From Acridotheres tristis (lineage: Eukaryota > Chordata > Aves > Passeriformes > Sturnidae), in NCBI GenBank assembly GCA_037013685.1, contig CM072887.1, positions 41,653,154-41,717,153 of the forward strand: a stretch of 64,000 nt of DNA, in the 5' to 3' direction. Positions 35,501 through 48,238 of this stretch are shown in pieces. The position numbers were made by a program, and so were the translations under genes. The notes under the pieces are model-generated. The model had not been told where the DNA came from, made no database searches, and saw only the letters and a list, made by a program, of their open reading frames with translations. Position 1 is the stretch's first letter. Each line of letters opens with the position of its first letter.

Positions 35501-36845
35501 TAACTTCCTGAATGACTGGGGGTTTTTTTGGTTTGGTTTTTTTTTTCTGTTTAACGCAGATCTATCACAATTTTTACGATGAGATTAATTTGTACCGCCA
35601 GCACTGGTGGCGATGTAATGGCCCCTGCCAAAACAGAGCACCTTACTTTGGATATGTGAAGCGTTCAATGAACAGAGCACCCTCTGCACATGACTTCTGG
35701 TGGGATGAACATCAAAGGACGTGTGGGGGCACGTTCACAAAAGTGAAGGAACCAGAGAAATTCTCAGACAAGTCCAAGCAAAAAACCCAGACAGCAAAAC
35801 CTCCACCTTTCAAGTCAACTAACAAAGGTATTTTATGGTTTTCTTTTTCTTTTCCAAACTGATTTTTGTCCAGATGTTTTCTTGAACAAATGTGGACCAA
35901 ACACTACATAAGCTTGATTTAGATGTTACTGTTACACAGCCAAAGAACAGGGTCTGTTTGTTTGTGCACTTCTAGGCTGCTCCTCGACTGAATTGTCTAC
36001 AAAAAATTTCGTTTCATGCATTATTTTCAAGCAGCAGATGTTTGTGTGAAGCACCTCAAATACTAAGCTCATGATTTTTTTAATGAAAAAATTATTAACT
36101 TAGTTTTTAATCTGATTTTGCAGGCAAGACACAAATGCAAGGTTTGCAAGACCTGACTCCTTTCAGTGGAATGGGATATCGGCTTGGAGGAGGAGATGGT
36201 GTACTTTCTGAGAAAAACACAAATGCCAGCAGCTCCACTGGAAATAGTGAAGTGCATGGCTCACTGCATCATTCAGGAGTAAGGATAATGCCAATCCCTA
36301 AAAAGGAGAAAAAACTGGAAAAATTACCCCACAGTGGAATCTTTCTGCTTCATGCCAATGGTGCCAGTGAGAAGAGCAACTTATCTTTAAAGCGTGAGTT
36401 TCCGAAACCATGTGCTGCTAGTGCAGAAGATGATGAGAACGACTGTGGGTTCCCTGCTAGGGTGGCTCGTGTTGCTGAAGAAACGTCAAGCCAAGGCTCA
36501 CCAGTTGGCAAGAGGGCTATGCCATCTTCTAACTGGTCACCAAAACGAATTTGTTTGGAGCAGACCCCAAGAGCTCAGGGTGCATCTGAGAAAAAAAGCT
36601 TAGAATGTGCTAATACACTGCAGCGATGGCCAAAAAAGGAAGACAAAACTGCCTTTGAAAAGTATTTCATCCAGAAGGGGGGTACTGATGTCACTACAAC
36701 TACAAAAAGCAGAGCTGAACTTCCAGAGTCCTCTGCAGGTCCCAGCAATCCTGTGAGGCAGGATAGAAGAGTCAGTTGTCCTGTCTGTGAGACTGATGTT
36801 TTGGAATCTAAAATAAATGAACATCTTGATTCTTGTCTTACATAA
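32232..36845 (+). CDS. SPRTN: SPRTN (DVC1/Spartan) DNA-protein crosslink protease, coding span of 5 exons
   Basis: SPRTN is the replication-coupled metalloprotease that degrades DNA-protein crosslinks and works with p97/VCP, PCNA and ubiquitin. Exons 32232-32506, 33722-33821, 34622-34750, 35560-35827 and 36124-36845 join in frame to 497 residues (human 489). The SprT domain spans about 47-225, with HEMIH at 129-133 and the third zinc ligand H148 in SHGPEF. The zinc-binding region (RHWWRCNGPC equivalent, WWDEHQRTCGGT) is in exon 4. The p97-binding SHP box FSGMGYRLG is at 271-279. A UBZ4 finger has Cys476, Cys479, His491 and Cys495, and the protein stops two residues later, lacking the human C-terminal tail. 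Residues 21-33 are an alanine-rich insert. ATG 32232 has strong context (G at -3 and +4). No canonical PIP box is seen; KTAFEKYF at 432-439 resembles one. Confidence 0.97.
32507..33721 (+). other. SPRTN: SPRTN intron 1
   Basis: 1.2 kb; the first 250 bp continue the promoter CpG island (open frames here are compositional). The remainder is AT-rich with no recognised repeat. Introns 2 (33822-34621), 3 (34751-35559) and 4 (35828-36123) likewise show nothing beyond splice sites and short T or TTTC runs. Confidence 0.8.
33722..33821 (+). CDS. SPRTN: SPRTN coding exon 2
   Basis: 100 bp after acceptor tttcctttcag, ending at donor gtattt. It encodes SAGICSYHERSGLCSIRLSE and continues to KDLVE; human matches closely in the second half. 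The phase (AG|C) closes perfectly on exon 1. Confidence 0.95.
34622..34750 (+). CDS. SPRTN: SPRTN coding exon 3 (catalytic HEMIH)
   Basis: 43 codons between acceptor catttcag and donor gtaaga, phase 0 at both ends. It carries the complete zinc-protease signature: HEMIH plus SHGPEFCKHM with the third His ligand. Skipping this exon would keep the frame but remove the active site. Confidence 0.96.
35560..35827 (+). CDS. SPRTN: SPRTN coding exon 4
   Basis: 268 bp after acceptor ttaacgcag, ending AAAG before donor gtattt. It encodes IYHNFYDEINLYRQHWWRCN and the Cys/His-rich WWDEHQRTCGG segment of the zinc-binding subdomain, then a basic linker (KSKQKTQTAK). Confidence 0.95.
36124..36845 (+). CDS. 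SPRTN: SPRTN coding exon 5
   Basis: 722 bp after acceptor gattttgcag, ending at TAA 36843-36845. It encodes the SHP box, a low-conservation disordered linker rich in Ser, Lys and Glu, a PIP-like segment and the C-terminal UBZ4 finger. Confidence 0.95.
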
Positions 36846-37367
36846 AACAGCAGAAAGTTTCTTAAAAAGATAAACCAGGGCTGGAAGCATTGTTTGAAAG
36901 ATAATTTGCTCAGGGTTTGCTCAGCTGTGGTTACACCCCTGTGTGCCTGTTCTGAAATGGAATTTAAAATGTAAGTGACCTCTGTATCCTCATGCTAGTA
37001 AGTAAAAATTGTGTTGAATGCTGCTAGGAATATTGGTAAAGACTGTTCCTGGACATGTCATAAAAGCTTTCATGATTTCCCAGTTAAACTTCCAGTGCTA
37101 TACAGGATAAATTAGGATTAAAGTGACATTACCTGCCAGTCTTTATTTTTATTCTTCTGGAAGCTAGCTAGGTTCTTGGTGAGCAGGCCAGTCAGTTGAG
37201 TACTAAAGCCATTGTGCCACGAAAAGTTATGAGTGCCAGGCACATGTGTTTTCCATGTGAGCTTCCTGAAACGTTCTCTTGCTGCACTAAGGTATTTAAC
37301 GGGTTAAACATTAAGCAGTTTTATTCCTTACAACCAGTAAAACTGACTGTATGTATGTTTGCTTAAA

Positions 37368-37373
37368 AATAAA
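37368..37373 (+). terminator. SPRTN: Candidate SPRTN poly(A) signal (proximal)
   Basis: AATAAA about 520 nt after the SPRTN stop, in an A/T-rich context. An alternative to the signal at 37572. Confidence 0.4.
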
Positions 37374-37571
37374 AATAGTTTTATATAAATAGCTTTTAAA
37401 CAAAATTGGTTTATATCTTCTTACTGTGATTTTAAATGGCTGTATCAGCCTGGTTTGTACATGTTTACAGTATTACTGCTGCTCTCTTGACTCATTTTAA
37501 ATGCTTTGTATTTTAAAAAATATTGACACTACAGAAGATTAATGTAAATTACTTTGTTCTTGCATACTTTG

Positions 37572-37577
37572 AATAAA
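37572..37577 (+). terminator. SPRTN: Candidate SPRTN poly(A) signal (distal)
   Basis: AATAAA about 730 nt after the stop, followed about 30 nt later by a gt-rich stretch (ccattttgtgtcattt). Best fit for the main SPRTN 3' end on motif context. Confidence 0.5.
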
Positions 37578-40500
37578 TTGTTACTGAAGTTTAAATTTCC
37601 ACTAAGCCTGGCCATTTTGTGTCATTTACCAGTGGGTTCACCTATATATTTGCTGACAATCTTCTTTATTAGAGCCTTTCTGTATTAATACTTTTCCTTC
37701 TTAAATTTCCCTGTAAAAACAGGTGCTGGTGAGTACAGATTACATCAACTGCTGCTTTCGCCATCCTGTTTTAAACAGTTTCCCTAATGTTGCACTTCTG
37801 TGAAAAATTTTACAAATACTGATAGTAAAACTTGCTTTGCCATGTTAAATTTACATACTTCCTTATTAAAGCTGCAGCATTTATCAGTGTTTCCAGTGAT
37901 ACTTGACATTTTCAAGGACAGGACTACCAAGAAATATTTGTATTATCTTATGTTTTTAAAATGAGGATGAGAGTTGTACCACAAAGTATCTCTCATGTCG
38001 TGAAGCATTTTTGAGAGATCTTTCCATTAAAATTGCTCTCTGCAGTTTCCTCATTTTTCTTTCCTACTGGGATAGATGGGAGTAAAGGAGAAGGGTTGAG
38101 GGTATTATTAAATGTGGGGATTTTTTCCTGGTGTCTTCTTTTACTTCTGAACTGTTCATTTGAACAACAAACAGAAAATAAATGAAGAATTTAGTGAATA
38201 GTGTAGCCTGTTGAGGGAGGGAGGAACTTAAGCTGTAGGCAAGTCTGTCCCTCATATACACAGGTCCTAAAATAGATCATTGTCCAAACAATTGAGCAAT
38301 TCTGGATTAGCTATGGAAAAATAGCACCTCTGTCATATGTGTTTTTACAAGGAAGTATTCTAATACCAGGACCTCTTTTATGCAGAGAGGAAGGCTTTGC
38401 AGTTGCTATTTATTGCAGGGTGTTATTAATGGGTCATGGCTACCTTCATTTTGGGTATTTACTACAAATGCTGTTTGTGTAAAATGTTGTGCTTGAATAC
38501 AGTGTCCTACCCACAAGGTAACTACTAGTATGTTTTTAAAATACACTGCTCAATTTGGGTCAAAGGTGAGAAATTTCATCTTCTCTATTGGTTGTCTTTG
38601 TCCTTGAGTGAGTTTAGATACTGCCTGGAACAACACAAGCTGTCCGTGAGCCTTGAACAAACACGCTTCACTGAAATGCAGCATAAGTTGCCTGAATGGA
38701 AACCTGAGAAACAAGTTAATACACTCGATTTCTGAGGCAAAGCAGCTATGAAGGAAGGTCAAGCCTGTGTGTGCATTTTGTCAACAGAAGGTTCTGCAAA
38801 CCACAGGAAAAAGCTATCTCATTTTGTGGTGACCTACTAGGATTGCTCCGGATAATTCAGAGAGGAATTCCAGACATCAAAACTATCTAAGTGGGGCTTA
38901 CTTGGCTCTTTCATTATTATCATAAGAGACTGCTCTTCAGTTACCTTGAAGTTGGTTATCAGGCAAGAAATCTTGAAGGTCTAATATTAGGAAGTATTTT
39001 TTACTTTATGGAAATGTTGTCTAGGAAGTTTTCATAACACTTGAATTCTGATGAAGCAGTGGGAAGAATTTTTCTCAGGGCTCCTAAAATGTATTAGTAT
39101 CTTGCAAGAAGATATACAATAGAAATAGTCTGTTTTAGAACATACATTAAAAGCAATAGTGGGCATTCACCTCTCCTTTAGTCCAATCTCTATTTGTTTT
39201 CACCTGGTATATCTGGGTCACATGGAGAAGTGTATTCTCACCGCCAAACCCTAATGCCTGTGCATAAGCTGATGAGGAAACTACGTCTAGCTGGAAGCAG
39301 GCCCCTCAGGCAGGGGCTGCTCAGAGTGTGGAATCAGGAATCTGGTATCTGAGCCCTCTTTCTAGGAACATTTTCCAAGAGAACAACCAGAGAAATATTG
39401 CTCATTTGGAACAGGCTGTGCTGCCTGCCTCTGGGCCAGCATAATGAAGGTCACCAGGTAATAATCTAGTACAAAATCAAAGGCTAGAGAGGGCTTAGTC
39501 ATAACTGGACAAGAAGTGAATAACAATTCCTGAGGTGCGAAGTAGCTATTCAGACTTCCCTTGGTGCAGGAGGAGGTGCAGTAGACTAAATGGCTTTTGA
39601 GAGTTTTCTTCCTCCTGTATTCTTCTGGAGCCCCTCAGTTCTCCTGCATTTTCCATACACAAAGCATCTCGTCAAGTAAAGCAAGATACACTTCACTGAA
39701 GACTAACACCAAGAAGGAATCAACAGCAAGTTTCTGAGGAAAAAGTCAGGTGGACATCTCTTCCAAGTGTTTGGAGCAATCCATGATGATGGTGGGATGA
39801 TGCAGACTATTCTGGCTGGAGAAGGTTAAGAAGCTGCCACCACGGCAGTTTGCTTCACCACTGCTGGCTCTGGCCATCCTAGAACACCATGTCTGTGCCT
39901 TTTGTCGCATCTTGTCACCTTAAATTGAAAGGCCACTAAAAGGTTGGACCGGGTGACCTGGTGAGGTTACACCTGGCCTACATCCCCCTAGGAGCATGTT
40001 TGTGGCTGCCCGACATGGTGAAGGCAGCAGTGAAACCGCTGGTCTCCAGCAGCTGCTCCTTAACAAATAGCCAGCATTCATCAGTTTTACTCTCCAAACT
40101 GAAATGCCCAAGTTCTTACTTGCATCTGGAGTACTACAGCTGTCTTGAAGCCTTGGGATTTAAGAAACTATTTTTTAAAATATGAATATAAAGACTGCAT
40201 AAAAATTACCCTTGAAGTGTGGTTTGTGGGCAGACAGGCCATGAAAGAGACTTGCATTTCACTATATGTGAAAATATGTGTGTGTGATTTCATAGACTCC
40301 TGTGTATGAAAATAAAAACCAAGACCCCAGCTGTGTGTAGCTTTGGGATCTTTCAACACGCCGTTAGGTGGCACTCCTTACACGTAAGGAATTGTTATTT
40401 CTTCCTCTCGAACCTGTTCAGGGAGAGAACAGAGTGCAGGATTGCAGGTTCGCATTTCACCTACACTGCACTCCAGGCTGAACGTGGACCAGCAGCAACC

Positions 40501-41449
40501 CTGACTGGACCACAAACGAGGTAAAGGAGGTGTAATAGTGGTGATGGGGGCGCGGAATTTACAGCTAATAGGTTCTCTGAGTGATTCTTTAACTTTGCTG
40601 CAAGAAGGACTGGGAAGATGAGAGAGCAGCTCATTTTTCTAGTTCAGGGCTCAGGAGTAACCCCAAAGGCATCCTTCCGTGGGTTACAGATCTCGCTCTG
40701 CTTGCATCTGTTACAGTGACAAAGCTAATTTTCTGTCACCATTTGGAATCAACAAAGCTCTGCAAGAGATGAAGTACAGAGTTTTAGGAAGCCAGAGGGG
40801 TTTATAAAACTCCTGTGCCTCGGCTAAGCCAGGGAGCCAGAGGGGTGTAACAGCGCCAGGGAAGAGTAGTGTACTATAGGTGTGAAAGCTTAAAATGGGA
40901 TACGGCCATGGCCTTAATTCCTCTGTTTCCTTTTCGCTTCTGCCACGCCAGGCTGCTTTAAGACTAGATTTAATTTCTAAGCAGGTGCAGCAGCTTGGCC
41001 TCAATAGCTCACCCTGTCTCTGTTCCATCCATCACCTTTCGTTCACATAATTTTGCCTTAGTATGTCTCGGATGTGACATTTCTTAAACGGTATAACAAA
41101 GAATTTTTGAAGGGGCAAAACCCAACAAGTCAAGTCTTTGGCTTCACAGTGGCTTAATTTAAAAGCAGTGATTATTTTATTTAACTGATGTCCATCTCTG
41201 GATCATAGTTTTTTGTGTTTACTGCAAGTATCTTCTCTTCAGAGCTGTTACTAGTGGCATAAAAAGTGTGGGGAAAGATGTGGGCTAGAGCTCAGTGAAG
41301 GCCTGGTACAGGATATGAGCTATAGGAACTTGGTTTTGTTGGGGGTTTTAATTCTTCTTGTGGCTACAGTAAGCAATTTACAAAGGCAGGATTTACATTA
41401 ACAGTACCTACACGGGAAATTTAATTTAAAGAAGAGAAAACATTTTCTT

Positions 41450-41635
41450 TCAGCAAAGGTGGCTGAATATGGGAAAAAGTTTCCTGCAGAGGTCGTGGAG
41501 TGTCCATCCTTGAAGATACTCAAATCCCAACTGCAAGTGGTCTTAGGCAGCCAGATCTGTGTGACCTTGTTTAAGGGCAGGAGAGCTGGACCAGACCACC
41601 TTCAGGAGCCCCTTCCCACCTAAACAGCCCTGGGT
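41450..41635 (+). mobile_element. CR1 LINE 3'-end fragment
   Basis: The sequence follows the avian CR1 3' terminal region: gtttcctgcagaggtcgtgg, then gagtgtccatccttgaagat, then a ctcaaatcccaactg stretch and gaccttgtttaagggcagga before ggaccagaccaccttcagga and ccccttcccacct. It is diverged and 5'-truncated, with no coding capacity. Confidence 0.8.
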
Positions 41636-44600
41636 TTCCACCTAACAACCCCAGGAGCACTTCAAGTCAAACTGAAATTACAGCTGAAGGCAATTAAGGT
41701 ACACCTGCTTGTACCTTGCCCTGGTACAGCCTAGAGGTGCTGACACCATCTCTGACCATCAGCTGATTCCCAGATGTGCATTTCTTCCTCTCCCTGCAAG
41801 GTTTGGCCTGGGCAGCTCTCATCACTGCCACCACGCAGACCATGGGGATGAGGGATAAGTCTCCTGTCACATGCATCAGAGACTGGGGCACTTCAGGCAG
41901 GAGCTGGGCGGATGCCGTGACACAAGGACAGGTACAAGGAAGCTCTGCCCTGCCAAGCCTAATTGCTGAATCCTCTCCAAGTTCCACTGTGGGGGGGAAG
42001 GATTATCAACCCTGCAGACAGCATGAATTAAAACTCAGACTTAATTAACTTTGAATGTACCTAGAAGAGATTTAGAATGCCAGAAAAGCATCTCATGAGA
42101 GGAAATAGGAGGTATTTCATGCACTGCAAAACCCTAAGTCTATCCAAGCTATCAGGCAGCATTTCCCAGGCAAAATGGCAGAGTTAAAACAACTCTTCCA
42201 AAGAGGTCTCACGGCTGACATTTGGACTTAGGCTTGGGCCATGAAATGCAATGTTGCTGAAGCAGACACACATCCCAAGTGACAAGCAATCCCATGACGC
42301 CACCTGCTCTCTCTCTCATTGCTGTATCCCACTCCCGGTGTCCCAGTCACAGCCTGGCCACAGGTGGCCTCCACTCCCCGCCTGCCTTCTCGGATTTGTA
42401 TAAGCCTTGGGTTTATCGTGCAGTACGTGCCCTCCCTCCTCATCTCATTGCATAATGTTGCATGGTTGCAGAGTTATAGAAACTCTCAGCTAGATACTGT
42501 AATTTCCTAATGTGCTATTTTAAATAAAGGGTTAAATTAAAAAAAAAACCAAACTCTAACAGCTATAATGTTCTTACAGTGCAAGTGGGAAAAAAATAAA
42601 AGTAGTCAAAGAAGTTTAGAAATTGTTACCTACACCCCTTCAGGAGTTCTTCTAGATCCAAGAAATATTTAGGATTGAAGAGAGTTAACTTTGTACAGTT
42701 TCTGCTTGTTCATTAAAATATGACAGTGCAGAACACATGCCCAGCACCACATTACTCACTATTATGTTGTGGCTGGGGAAGGGGAAGTGAAGGGAAAATA
42801 AATATGCCCAATGTGACAGCTCAAACTTTGCTCTTTACTATCGAGAACACCATCAGCTGGACTCTAATCTCAGAAAACAGATTGTTATTACCCACGGCCC
42901 TTTGGCAAACATTAGCAGCGTCCACAATCACATTTTCCCCGAGGAAATATCCTCCTTGATGTCCAAAGATGTTCTCAAGTGCTCCTATAAAAACAGTTCT
43001 GAAGTATCTTTTGGCTCTGGTAACTCATGGTACAGCACTCACCAAAATTGTACTTTTCAGATCTAGGGGTGGTGGCATTTAGTTTGTTTCTGTAGTGGTT
43101 GGTTGATTCACTCCTATCTTACTGCACGAAAAAAATTCATGGGATTCCAACAGCCATTAACCCAGCTCCAAAATTCTCATTTCCTTCTTTTCCTTAGAGC
43201 TGCCACCATGTCTTCTGCTATCATGCCATCTTTTTTAATAGCTTTATAAAGCTTGCTTATATGCAGTAACATAAGCAAGGCACATTTACAAACGAAGTGA
43301 CCTGCCTTCAGATACTTTAGAGGTTCTTTTCTTGGCTTTTTGTTTGACCCTTGCTTTCTGTAGGTAGAAAAATACCATCTCACAACCCAATATGATATTC
43401 AGGCACTAGGCTTTTCATTTGTGAGTAGGAGACAAATCTTTACACTTCAGTTATGCTGGCTTCATCTTTTGGCTTTTAAATAAAATAAAATAGAACCACA
43501 TCAGCCCTTGAAATAAACCTAGGAGAGGAACTGGTTCCACCCCAGCAAAGCACTCTGACACAGACAGACAAACCCACAAGGAGTGCTGGATATTCAGAAT
43601 ATTCAGTGACAGAATTTTACTTCCCGTCTCCAACATTGCAAAATATTTTAAAGTACAATAAAGTATTTTAAAGAAATAATGGGTTTTAGTTCAGACGCTG
43701 CCCTGAAGCATGTGCCTTGTATCACACAGCTTGCCTGTATGTGATCCTGGTAAGTTGTTAGCCCATCTCTGTGTTTTACACCCCTCACACTCTGATATGA
43801 AGCATGCCCTGCAAACTTTTAGCCATATGGAAAGGATGATACTGGACTTAGAGGCTAAATGAGCCAGTCACTTCTTCCAGCATTTATTGCCATGTTATAT
43901 ACAAAGACAGTTACAGTAAATTCTCCAGAAGACCCCATAAACTATTGCCATTAGAAGTTTAATCCCAAACTGCATATTTAATAAGGGGAAAGTCCAACAA
44001 CTTACTTTTGGAATACAGACAAGGAAACAAACTCCTAGTTCAAGTAAAGTTATGAACATCTCATCTTCAGAGATGAAAATATGCTTGTTTGCAACACACA
44101 TCCATGAAGAAAAGGATGGATGAGATGCATCAACTGTTTTTTCTGAGATGAACATATTGTTTATTCTTTTTCCCCACACTTCATGTTCCTCCCAAAGCAG
44201 ACACCTATAGCATATATTTAATTGGAATGTCCCATATTCTTCATACCTACCCCACATGTTTTATCTTGGTCTCATGTGCCAGTCTCTTCACATCCTACTT
44301 TACTATTTCTATTCAACTCATTACTTTCTCCCTCTCCTGCTAAAGACTTGTGCCTATCCCCAACAGGTTGGCAAGTTACATCTCATCTGTCCTGTCCAAT
44401 TTTAGAGCCAACTCATTTGGGAGCTATGAGTTTGGGTGGTTTTTTTCGTATTTCAGGAAAGGGATGAGTGTTCTGTATATTCACTCAACTTCAAAGCCAT
44501 CAGGAAAAGCTTGATGAAACTCAGTAAGCGGTAGTAAAAGTCAACAGAGAAAATTCTCTGAAACTGGTTTTGTCCGGCAGGAGAGAGGACCTTGAAACCT

Positions 44601-46026
44601 GCTTCTGTCAGCTGCTATCCACCCCTAACAGACAGGGTCAAGCAACTCTGATGCAGCAGATGTTCCAGAGTGAACACAGCTCCTGTACAAACAGACTTAC
44701 ATGTGCAGTAATTACTTACATTCAAGCTTTACATGTGAAAAAAGAAAAATAAGCTGAAAATGGGAGACTGGAGATCAATACTTCTACCCCCTCCAAAAAG
44801 CAGGTGATATCCAAATCCAGCTGAGACCCATAAATTTCTTCAAAGTCTTTGCTGCTCAGTACTCATAAATTCCTACTAAGTATTTGCAAGAGCATGCACC
44901 TATCAGCATGCCTGCAGGCAAGGTACAAATGCTAGACTCCTGGAGTTTTGCAACTTTGAGCTTGCTCTTGTCGCTCGGCATTCTCCCCCTCTTCAAAGCA
45001 TTCAGCATGCACAGAAATGGCACTTTTCAGTCTGGCCATACTTACCAGTCTGATGGAGATGTGATCTTTCCACTGCTGAAGTGGTCAGCAAAGCCAGATA
45101 TTTTACACCTGATACAGGCTGTCACCACTCAAATCTGCAAATGTCTTTTCTGAGAAACACCCAAGAGAAACACTTAATTTTCCCTGGTGCAGTGTTTCAC
45201 TATGCAAAACAATCCCTCTGCAGATTGTCCTCAACAATGTGATAATTTAAAAAAAAAAAACAAAACCCAAACCAGGTCTACAGAGGACGGTTGCAAGAAA
45301 GGCTTCTTCCTTGTTCAATGTAAAACTAGGATGGGGAAGAGGTACTTTCAAGAGAACTTTTAAGAAATTATACAGCACTGAACATGGAAAAAACTTCAAA
45401 GCACTTTACCATCAGCTCAGTGCTGCTGCACTTGTGTTTCAACTAAAAAAATGCCAAGAACCTTTACCTTAGAGCAGAAATGAGCACAACTGGTACCCAA
45501 GTGCCATGAAAGGTACACTGACACTAGAGTCATCTGAAGATCCAGGTAACTCTGAACTAGCTGAAGACAGACAAGCACATGCAGGGGGCTTCATAAAAGC
45601 CAGAGTGATGTCAGAAGCACAGCCAGGCAGCTGTTTCCTTGATTACCATACAGTCATTACAAAGCTCGTCAAAAGTGGAAGAATATTGTGTAGTGTCTCT
45701 TAGTTTTGCACCTGCAGACTGAGACCATTCTTCTGTCCTGTCTCAATGGCCCATAATTCACTGGGAGCCATGTAAAAGTGAGGAGATCCCATTAAACTTT
45801 ACAAATCCTGTTTGAATGTGACTCATTCTGTACCTCACATACCTGTCAAAGGCGGTGAAAAAAACTAGAGCTGACTCTACATCATAATCACTCTTCAGAA
45901 AGCCTAAAAAGGGTCTTGCTTTTGAGGGAGGAAATCATCAGGAAAATGGTGACCACACCCAAGTAATTGTAGGCAGTCTAAAGAAAAAAAGATCCCAGAT
46001 TCTTCCCCAGAGCAGAAACAGCTCTG

Positions 46027-46206
46027 ATTTAAAAAAAAAATAATTAAAAAAATACAAAAACGAACAAAAAAAACCACAAAAAAAAAAAACCCCAAAAAAA
46101 CCCAGAAAACCCCAAACAGAAACCCACCAAAAACACAACAACAAAAAAATAACAAATGCAAACAAAAATCCCAACCAAACACCCACAACAAAACAACCAA
46201 AATTCC
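46027..46206. repeat. A/C-rich low-complexity tract
   Basis: About 180 bp almost wholly of A runs punctuated by CCC/CCCC; the minus strand is T/G-rich with several GGGG runs. Open frames here (poly-Phe/Gly/Val) are artefacts. Confidence 0.8.
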
Positions 46207-46498
46207 ACATACCCCCTTTATCAGAAGGCATTAATAAATTAGTTGCCACAGAGTAGTTTTAGAAGTTACAAAATTACAAATAACCACATAGTTTTCAAGA
46301 ACCTTTATACATCATCTTTTTTAATTAGATTAGCTTTACAAGCAACTTGAGAGCTCTTTCATAATGAACACTGCTTTTGAAATTACACAACTTTATAGGC
46401 AACCTGTAAATGAATCCTGAATTTCTTTGCCTGCTATAGATAAAGGTCTCATATTTCACAGCCAGCTAACATCATGAATAAAAATAGCATTATGAAGC

Positions 46499-46504
46499 TT
46501 TATT
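46499..46504 (-). terminator. EGLN1: Candidate distal EGLN1 poly(A) signal
   Basis: AATAAA on the minus strand about 2.5 kb after the EGLN1 stop. A long 3' UTR of this order is known for human EGLN1. Selected by motif only. Confidence 0.35.
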
Positions 46505-47229
46505 TTTAACCAGGACTAGACACATACAGATCATAAGACAGTTTAAAAAATAGTTTTAAAACAAGGACCTGCTTGGTGATGCTCAAGACTGAATATTCAA
46601 CCGACATGAAATGAACAGTTTCTAAAGGACATGGAAGAAATGGCTGACCTGATTTGTCGACCCTGTTGTAATGACTTATATGGAGTGAAAAATTAAGCAC
46701 TTTTTAAACCTGTCTGGCAAGCACAAACCTACAGTGTGATTAGAATTTGATACGCTGTTTAACTGCAGCGGTTTGAATTACAGAGGGACTGAAATGAGTT
46801 TAAAGGCTTATGCCTACATTTCTAAAACAAAACCAAACTTCTGTTAAAGGAGTACTAATGAAGATGAAGAGGTGATTTTTTTGCTTGTTTCATTGGTAGC
46901 CTAAAAGCACTGCAGACCAGACAGTAATGAAGATTTGCACTCCTTGGCCAGGTTGGCAGAGGCACTTACAGTAAAGGTATCCTGTCTGTTTTTCTGGGAA
47001 GAAAAGAGGAAAGAGGAAGAGAACTGTACAGGGCAAGAACTTATTAAAAAGAGGAAAAGTGAAATCAAAACAGAACTGGGCTTTTTGTTGGTTCTCCTAA
47101 ATTATATACCAATACTGAATTTTCCCCCCTTCTGTCAGTTTGCTACTAAACAATTAGCTTTTTCATGTTTTACATGAACAATAGTAATGTTTTTAATAAA
47201 AAATTACTGAGCTTTCCATAGAAAGGGTC

Positions 47230-47235
47230 TTTAAT
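47230..47235 (-). terminator. EGLN1: Candidate EGLN1 poly(A) signal (ATTAAA)
   Basis: ATTAAA on the minus strand about 1.77 kb after the stop. Upstream in the transcript lie a palindrome (47300-47283) and four UGUA motifs within about 75 nt, the pattern recognised by CFIm. A U-rich stretch with a second ATTAAA follows downstream. Confidence 0.5.
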
Positions 47236-48238
47236 TGAATACAAACTATACAGATGCTAAAATTGTCACAAGTTGTAATATATACAGAAATATTTCTGTA
47301 CACTCACATTGTTTTGGCTAAGCAAGGAAATAAGGGACAGATAGAAAAATGCAGTGGGTAAGGTGAACAACCCCCAAACTCCTGTAAATATGAATGCTGT
47401 CTTTGATAGGTTTGCTTTAGTTTTCTCAAGCTTTTAAAGCTCAGGAAAAAAAAAGAAAGAAGAAGAAGAAAAAAATCCGTGTCCAAAACATCCATTTCTT
47501 AAAAATAAGAATATCACAGTTTCTGCACATCTCACTTTTATTCTGTGATGTCCCATCTCCTGGATAAAATAAAAACAATGTAAAAGAAAGCAAATGTTTT
47601 CTTACTAAATATATACCTCAGTATTGATCAAAGGGCAGTGCCTTTTTGGGGAAATCCTTCAGCAACAATGAAAATTTAAAGATGTATTATTGCACAAGGA
47701 GCCTACAGAGTGATGCACTTCAGCTTCAGTGTGCTGACCACCTCCTTGATACTATATAATAGATCAAGGTGTCAACTTACAGACTGCATGGGACACCAAC
47801 ATTTGAAAAGGAAATTTTAAAAAGTGAATTTTAGATATTCTATTAACTTATATACAAAGGGAAGGAGGGTGACAAGTATTTTTTAGAAAAGGGAGAAAGC
47901 TCAAAAATTTCTGTCAAGTAAGTAAGGAGGTTCTGGGTACCTCTAATAGCCTAGGAAAGCCCTTGTATATTCTTGTAACTTGATGGTATTTACCAGGTCC
48001 CCAAAGCCAATGACAGCAACCGATAGTGTCAAGTTCACTTAGTGCCAGTCACTTAAAAAATAAAAAACAACCAAACAAACATCCCCCCTCCAAAAATCAA
48101 AAAAAAAAAGAAACCAAAGAAAAAAGAAAAGAGACAGAAACTTTCCATCTGTGGATTCAACATACAAAACCACAAACTGAATGTTACTAATAGCAAGATA
48201 CTGATTTGCTTTTGTTAATAAGGTTCAAGAGAACATAG

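Larger units (their letters stand above)
37620..46490. other. Intergenic region between the convergent SPRTN and EGLN1 genes
   Basis: About 9 kb of AT-rich DNA between tail-to-tail genes. It contains one clear CR1 fragment (41.45-41.64 kb), a doubtful second near 39.9 kb, and an A/C-rich tract at 46.03-46.2 kb. No reading frame has a recognisable domain. The right end may be part of the longest EGLN1 3' UTR. Confidence 0.6.

Noticed and set aside
39930..39980. Possible extra CR1 terminus (aggttggaccgggtgacctg)
   Set aside because: Only about 20 bp resemble CR1, and the following sequence does not continue the match. Too weak to call.
45904..46249. Minus-strand frames encoding Phe/Gly/Val-rich, membrane-like peptides
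   Set aside because: They are translations of the A/C-rich low-complexity tract, not proteins.
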